From Arthrobacter sp. E3 (GTDB lineage: Bacteria; Actinomycetota; Actinomycetes; Actinomycetales; Micrococcaceae), in assembly GCF_017353415.1 (NCBI RefSeq), contig NZ_JAFMPX010000038.1, forward strand, positions 1-33,996: DNA of 33,996 nt, read 5' to 3'. A model generated the notes under the pieces. It was given only the letters and a program-made list of their open reading frames with translations. It had not been told where the DNA came from and did no database searches. Position numbers and translations under genes: made by a program. Below are positions 30,495 to 33,996 of this stretch, piece by piece (position 1 is the stretch's first letter; every line of letters begins with the position of its first letter).

Positions 30495-33400
30495 GTGTTT
30501 AATGCCCGCAAGCAGGTCAAGGCGCTGGGGATGATTGCCGCAACGGCAGTGGCTGTCTCGTCAATGGCAATTTCAGCTCTGGTAATGACGGCAGGTCCCG
30601 TCCAAGCCGCCCCCGTGGTGGTGCGGGATGGATCCAGTGCCGCAGCAGCGGCAGCCTCCTGCTGGGAGATCAAGGGAAACAATCCCTCCTCGTCGGATGG
30701 CACCTACTGGCTGCTGACACCGAAAATGGCAGCCCCAGCACAGTTTTACTGCGACCAGACCACCGATGGCGGCGGCTGGGTGCTCATCGGCAAGGGCCGG
30801 GAAGGCTGGGACCAGCGCAATGGGGGGACCGGAACACAATCAGCCCTTCGCACAGCGGGCGTTTCCCCCATGTCAGGGGCCACCACCCAAATGCCTGCTG
30901 CAACTGTGGACGAATTGCTCAACGGTCAGGCCCCAGACTCGCTCACGGATGGAATCAGACTGAAGCGGGCCACCACCACTGACGGTACCCAATGGCAGGA
31001 ATCAAGGTTCAGCACGAAAACGATGGGGCGCTGGGTCTGGACCTTCGGTGCGGCACACCAGGTGGTGTCGTACTCATTTGACGGGGTGCGCGGAACCGGT
31101 GGGCTCACCTCGGACTTTGGCCCCAACAGTGGTTTCAGCCACATCAACGCCTCCGAGACCTCCGCACAGTCATGGACCATGGGGTTTGCCTTCGGCTCCT
31201 CCGTGAAGGGCACTAATGACAGCGGCACCTACTTGTGGTCCGCGTCCAACACCCTCGGTTACGCCCGGCCCTATACGGAGGTGTACCTGCGCCCGAACGT
31301 TCGCTCCAGCGACGCAGGGTTTGCACGGATCGGGGACGCCGGAAGTGCCGTGTCAACGAACGTGCCCGTGGCCAGCTCCTTTGCCAGCAACACCGTGTGG
31401 GGCTTGACAACCCCGGTCGCACCGAAGCGTGAGGGCGATGTGGAGGCCCAGGCGTTTGTGCAGAGCGGCAACACCATGTACGTGGGTGGAAACTTCACTT
31501 CGGTTCAACGAACAGCAACTTCCACTGGCGCCGACAAGGTGGCCCAATCCTTCCTGGCAGCCTTCAACATCAATACCGGTGAACTGGTGAGAACCTTTAC
31601 GCCACAGATCAACGGCTCGATCATGTCGCTGGCGGTCTTGCCCAACGGTGACATCATTGCCGGCGGCATGTTCAGCACGGCCAACGGTGCCCCGGCTCCA
31701 GCGCTGGTGGCCTTGGACCCGATAACTGGGGCCACCGCAACCAACTGGAACCTGAACATGGAAAACCGGCTCACCAACGGCGTGATGCGGGTCAGCTCCC
31801 TCTCTGTGGAAGGGAACTGGCTGTATTTGGGTGGTGCGTTCACCCACATGGCTGGGGGGAACCAGCCCGGCTCGTGGGTCTATGCCAAGGGGGCAGGCCG
31901 GGTATCGCTGGCCAATGGCACCCCGGACAGCACCTGGAACCCTGAATTCAACGGAACCGTTGTTTCCATCGACGCCTCAAGTGACGGCGGCCGGCTCTAT
32001 GCCTGCGGATATTTCACCACCGCCGGAACAGCGGATGCCTTCAAGGCGGCGGCAGTGCAGGCCGTGGCCGGTGCGCCGCTGGCAACACCGGCGTGGAGCC
32101 CCGTGTGGAGCAGCACCAACAACTACCAGCAGGCCATCCACCAAGTGGGCGACCGTGTGTGGGTGGGCGGCTCCGAACACAGCCTGTTCAGCTACTCCAC
32201 GGCCAGCTTTGACCGGCTCTCCGGCAACATTGGCAACAAAAACGGTGACTTCCAGGCCATCACCTCCAGCAACACCGGAGTTCTCTACGCCGGCTCCCAT
32301 GGACACGACTGGAACTATTCCAACGCTTTCCAATGGCCCAGCTTTGGCACCGCATGGACGGCGGCGGACTCCTTTGAATGGATCGGTGCCTGGGACGCCA
32401 CAACAGGTGACATCATCCCCGCATTCACGCCGAGCATGAAATTCCGGCTGGGGCAGGGCATCTGGGCAACAACCGTGGACAGCAACGGCACCATGTGGGC
32501 AGGCGGGGACATGACAACGGTCGCCACCAACACCAAGGCCGGCGCGTGGACCGGAGGGTTTGCCCGCTTCCCCCAGATCGACGCCACGGCGCCCAGCATC
32601 CCGGGAAATGTCAGCAAGTCCGCGGACGGCACCACCACCGTGAGGCTGGCGTGGAACGCTGCAACGGACAACAGCGGCTCAGTCTCCTACCAGATCCTGC
32701 GTAATGACAGGGTGGTGGCAACAACAACGGCTACCAACGCCACCGTGCCCAAGGGCGGGGAGAACCGCTACTTTGTGCGTGCCGTTGACTCGGCCGGAAA
32801 CTTGTCCGCCAGCTCTCCTGTCATCACCGCCACCGGCGGTGTGGCACCGCCCACGGCGGCGTTCACCACCACGGCGGCAGGCCTTCAGATCAGCTTTGAC
32901 GCCTCCACGTCCACGGCCGCGGGGACCTCACCGGACTTCGCCTGGGACTTTGGCGACGGCACCACAGGCAACGGCGCCACAGTAACGCACAGCTACACCG
33001 AACTCGGCTCCTATCAGGCGACCCTGACGGTGACTGACGACCAAGGCGAGCAGGCCACCAAGACCCAGACGTTGGCTGTCACACGGGCGAAGCCCGCGGA
33101 CGGTTACGGCGCCGCGGTGTATGACAGCAATCCCACCTTGTACTACCGCTTGGGTGACACAACAGGCACCACAGCTGCCGATTCGAGCCCCGCAGGGGCC
33201 TCCGGAAGCTACGTCGGCGGCGTGACCAAGGGGGCGCCCGGAGCGATCGCCGGGACAACCGACGGCGCCGCGGTATTCAATGGCAGCAACGGATTTGTGG
33301 CCAGCCAAAAATCGTTCGTCAATCCCACCGTCTACTCGTTGGAGGTATGGTTCAAGACGACCACTACCCGTGGCGGGAAGCTGATCGGGTTTGGTGACAA

Positions 33401-33996
33401 GGCAACCGGAAATTCCAGCAGTTACGACCGGCACGTGTACATGCAAAATGACGGCACGCTGGTGTTCGGCGCCTACACGGGCGTTCAGAATGTCATAACA
33501 TCACCGAATGCCTACAACGACGGCGGTTGGCACCACGTGGTGGCCACGCAGTCCAGTGCTGGCATGGTCATGTACGTGGACGGCGTTTCGGTGGGCACCA
33601 ACCCGCAGACAGCAGCCCAAAGCTACACGGGCTACTGGAGGATCGGTGGAGACGTCACCTGGGGCTCGACGAGCAACTACTTCGCCGGCACCATTGACGA
33701 GGCGGCAGTTTATCCTGCCGCGCTGACAGCTGCCCAGGTGGCAAACCACTACCAGCTTGCACCAATCCCGGCTCCGGTGAATCAGGAGCCGACGGCGGCT
33801 TTCACTCCGGTGGTGACGAATCTGGCGGTGGCGGTGGATGCCTCGGCGTCCAGTGATCCTGATGGTTCTATTGCTTCTTATGTGTGGGACTTTGGTGATG
33901 GTGGCACGGGTACTGGTGTCACGGCGACCCATACGTATGCGGCTCCCGGGCCGTATACGGTGAAGTTGACGGTCACGGATAACCAGGCTGCCACGG
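30495..33996 (+). CDS. Large secreted modular protein: fibrinogen-like, repeat/propeller-like, FN3, PKD, LamG, PKD; cut by the window end
   Basis: The frame runs from GTG 30495 (AGGGG 5 nt upstream) to the edge, 1167 codons with no stop. Residues 1-38 are a signal peptide (basic start, long hydrophobic core, cleavage near VQA-AP). SCWEIKGNNPSSSDGTYWL and FYCDQTTDGGGW (about 54-94) open a fibrinogen-related domain reaching about 267. Residues 285-690 contain repeats such as MYVGGNFTSV and YLGGAFTHMAGG spaced like a beta-propeller. A fibronectin III domain (about 696-778), a PKD domain (785-862, FAWDFGDGTTG), a LamG/concanavalin-like domain (865-1086, WFKTTTTRGGKLIGFGDK) and a second PKD (from about 1099, YVWDFGDGGTG) follow. 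These folds bind carbohydrate or protein, so a surface adhesin or glycan-binding matrix protein is likely (inference). Confidence 0.88.
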   Translation, partial: MFNARKQVKALGMIAATAVAVSSMAISALVMTAGPVQAAPVVVRDGSSAAAAAASCWEIKGNNPSSSDGTYWLLTPKMAAPAQFYCDQTTDGGGWVLIGKGREGWDQRNGGTGTQSALRTAGVSPMSGATTQMPAATVDELLNGQAPDSLTDGIRLKRATTTDGTQWQESRFSTKTMGRWVWTFGAAHQVVSYSFDGVRGTGGLTSDFGPNSGFSHINASETSAQSWTMGFAFGSSVKGTNDSGTYLWSASNTLGYARPYTEVYLRPNVRSSDAGFARIGDAGSAVSTNVPVASSFASNTVWGLTTPVAPKREGDVEAQAFVQSGNTMYVGGNFTSVQRTATSTGADKVAQSFLAAFNINTGELVRTFTPQINGSIMSLAVLPNGDIIAGGMFSTANGAPAPALVALDPITGATATNWNLNMENRLTNGVMRVSSLSVEGNWLYLGGAFTHMAGGNQPGSWVYAKGAGRVSLANGTPDSTWNPEFNGTVVSIDASSDGGRLYACGYFTTAGTADAFKAAAVQAVAGAPLATPAWSPVWSSTNNYQQAIHQVGDRVWVGGSEHSLFSYSTASFDRLSGNIGNKNGDFQAITSSNTGVLYAGSHGHDWNYSNAFQWPSFGTAWTAADSFEWIGAWDATTGDIIPAFTPSMKFRLGQGIWATTVDSNGTMWAGGDMTTVATNTKAGAWTGGFARFPQIDATAPSIPGNVSKSADGTTTVRLAWNAATDNSGSVSYQILRNDRVVATTTATNATVPKGGENRYFVRAVDSAGNLSASSPVITATGGVAPPTAAFTTTAAGLQISFDASTSTAAGTSPDFAWDFGDGTTGNGATVTHSYTELGSYQATLTVTDDQGEQATKTQTLAVTRAKPADGYGAAVYDSNPTLYYRLGDTTGTTAADSSPAGASGSYVGGVTKGAPGAIAGTTDGAAVFNGSNGFVASQKSFVNPTVYSLEVWFKTTTTRGGKLIGFGDKATGNSSSYDRHVYMQNDGTLVFGAYTGVQNVITSPNAYNDGGWHHVVATQSSAGMVMYVDGVSVGTNPQTAAQSYTGYWRIGGDVTWGSTSNYFAGTIDEAAVYPAALTAAQVANHYQLAPIPAPVNQEPTAAFTPVVTNLAVAVDASASSDPDGSIASYVWDFGDGGTGTGVTATHTYAAPGPYTVKLTVTDNQAAT

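Noticed and set aside
31831-32439. Open frame of about 200 codons inside the secreted protein gene, plus-one frame
   Set aside because: It is a shadow of the true frame, which shows a signal peptide and recognisable domains. The shadow has low-complexity proline/arginine composition.
1-33996. CRISPR arrays, complete insertion sequences, rRNA genes, replication origin
   Set aside because: No regular repeat-spacer pattern, no transposase with terminal repeats, no rRNA sequence and no DnaA-box cluster were seen on reading both strands.

Overview
The window looks like chromosomal DNA of a high-GC Gram-positive actinobacterium, most likely Micrococcaceae (Arthrobacter or a close relative). The evidence is the housekeeping block tRNA-Gln, glmU, prs, rplY (CTC/L25 type), pth, the codon usage, the many GTG/TTG starts, and the terminators that are strong hairpins without long T-tracts. 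No identity was tested by database search.

Layout. 1-69 is the 5' end of an unidentified minus-strand gene. 314-4436 is the housekeeping block (UDP-GlcNAc, PRPP, ribosomal protein L25, peptidyl-tRNA hydrolase). From 4.9 kb the window becomes a surface or extracellular polysaccharide locus. It opens with two overlapping genes for very large LuxR-type regulators with N-terminal ATPase domains (4935-10375). Then come a membrane sugar-1-phosphate transferase (10902-12473) and a third giant LuxR ATPase (12893-15643). A convergent, minus-strand pair follows: a TauE/SafE-type anion permease and an APS kinase with a degenerate ATP-sulfurylase-like N-terminus. Divergent from this pair is an overlapping operon of a second sugar-1-phosphate transferase, cysQ, cysD and cysN. 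Next are a WecG/TagA glycosyltransferase, an APH-fold kinase-like protein, a minus-strand pair of Wzz-like chain-length protein and family-2 glycosyltransferase, a Wzy-like polymerase, and a large secreted modular protein (fibrinogen-like, repeat region, FN3, PKD, LamG, PKD) that runs off the right edge.

How it fits together (inference). The two polyprenyl-phosphate sugar transferases would start lipid-linked glycans, TagA and GT2 would extend them, and Wzy and Wzz would polymerise them and set length. The permease, CysDN, CysC and CysQ form a complete route from sulfate to PAPS plus PAP removal, with no reductive sulfur genes in view, and CysQDN is translationally coupled to a sugar transferase. 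That suggests PAPS supply for a sulfated polysaccharide, although no sulfotransferase is in the window.

The most striking non-coding signal is a pair of long 5' leaders, one before each sugar-transferase gene. Both contain the same two-tier hairpin: an outer stem of 14 pairs, a conserved 2/8-nt internal loop, and a 7-bp inner stem with a TGAGACC loop. The stems differ by several compensatory base-pair changes while the loops are unchanged. An upstream GGTCTCAG complementary to the apical loop sits at almost the same distance in both copies (175 and 177 nt). I do not recognise this element as a known RNA family, and it is the best candidate here for something undescribed.
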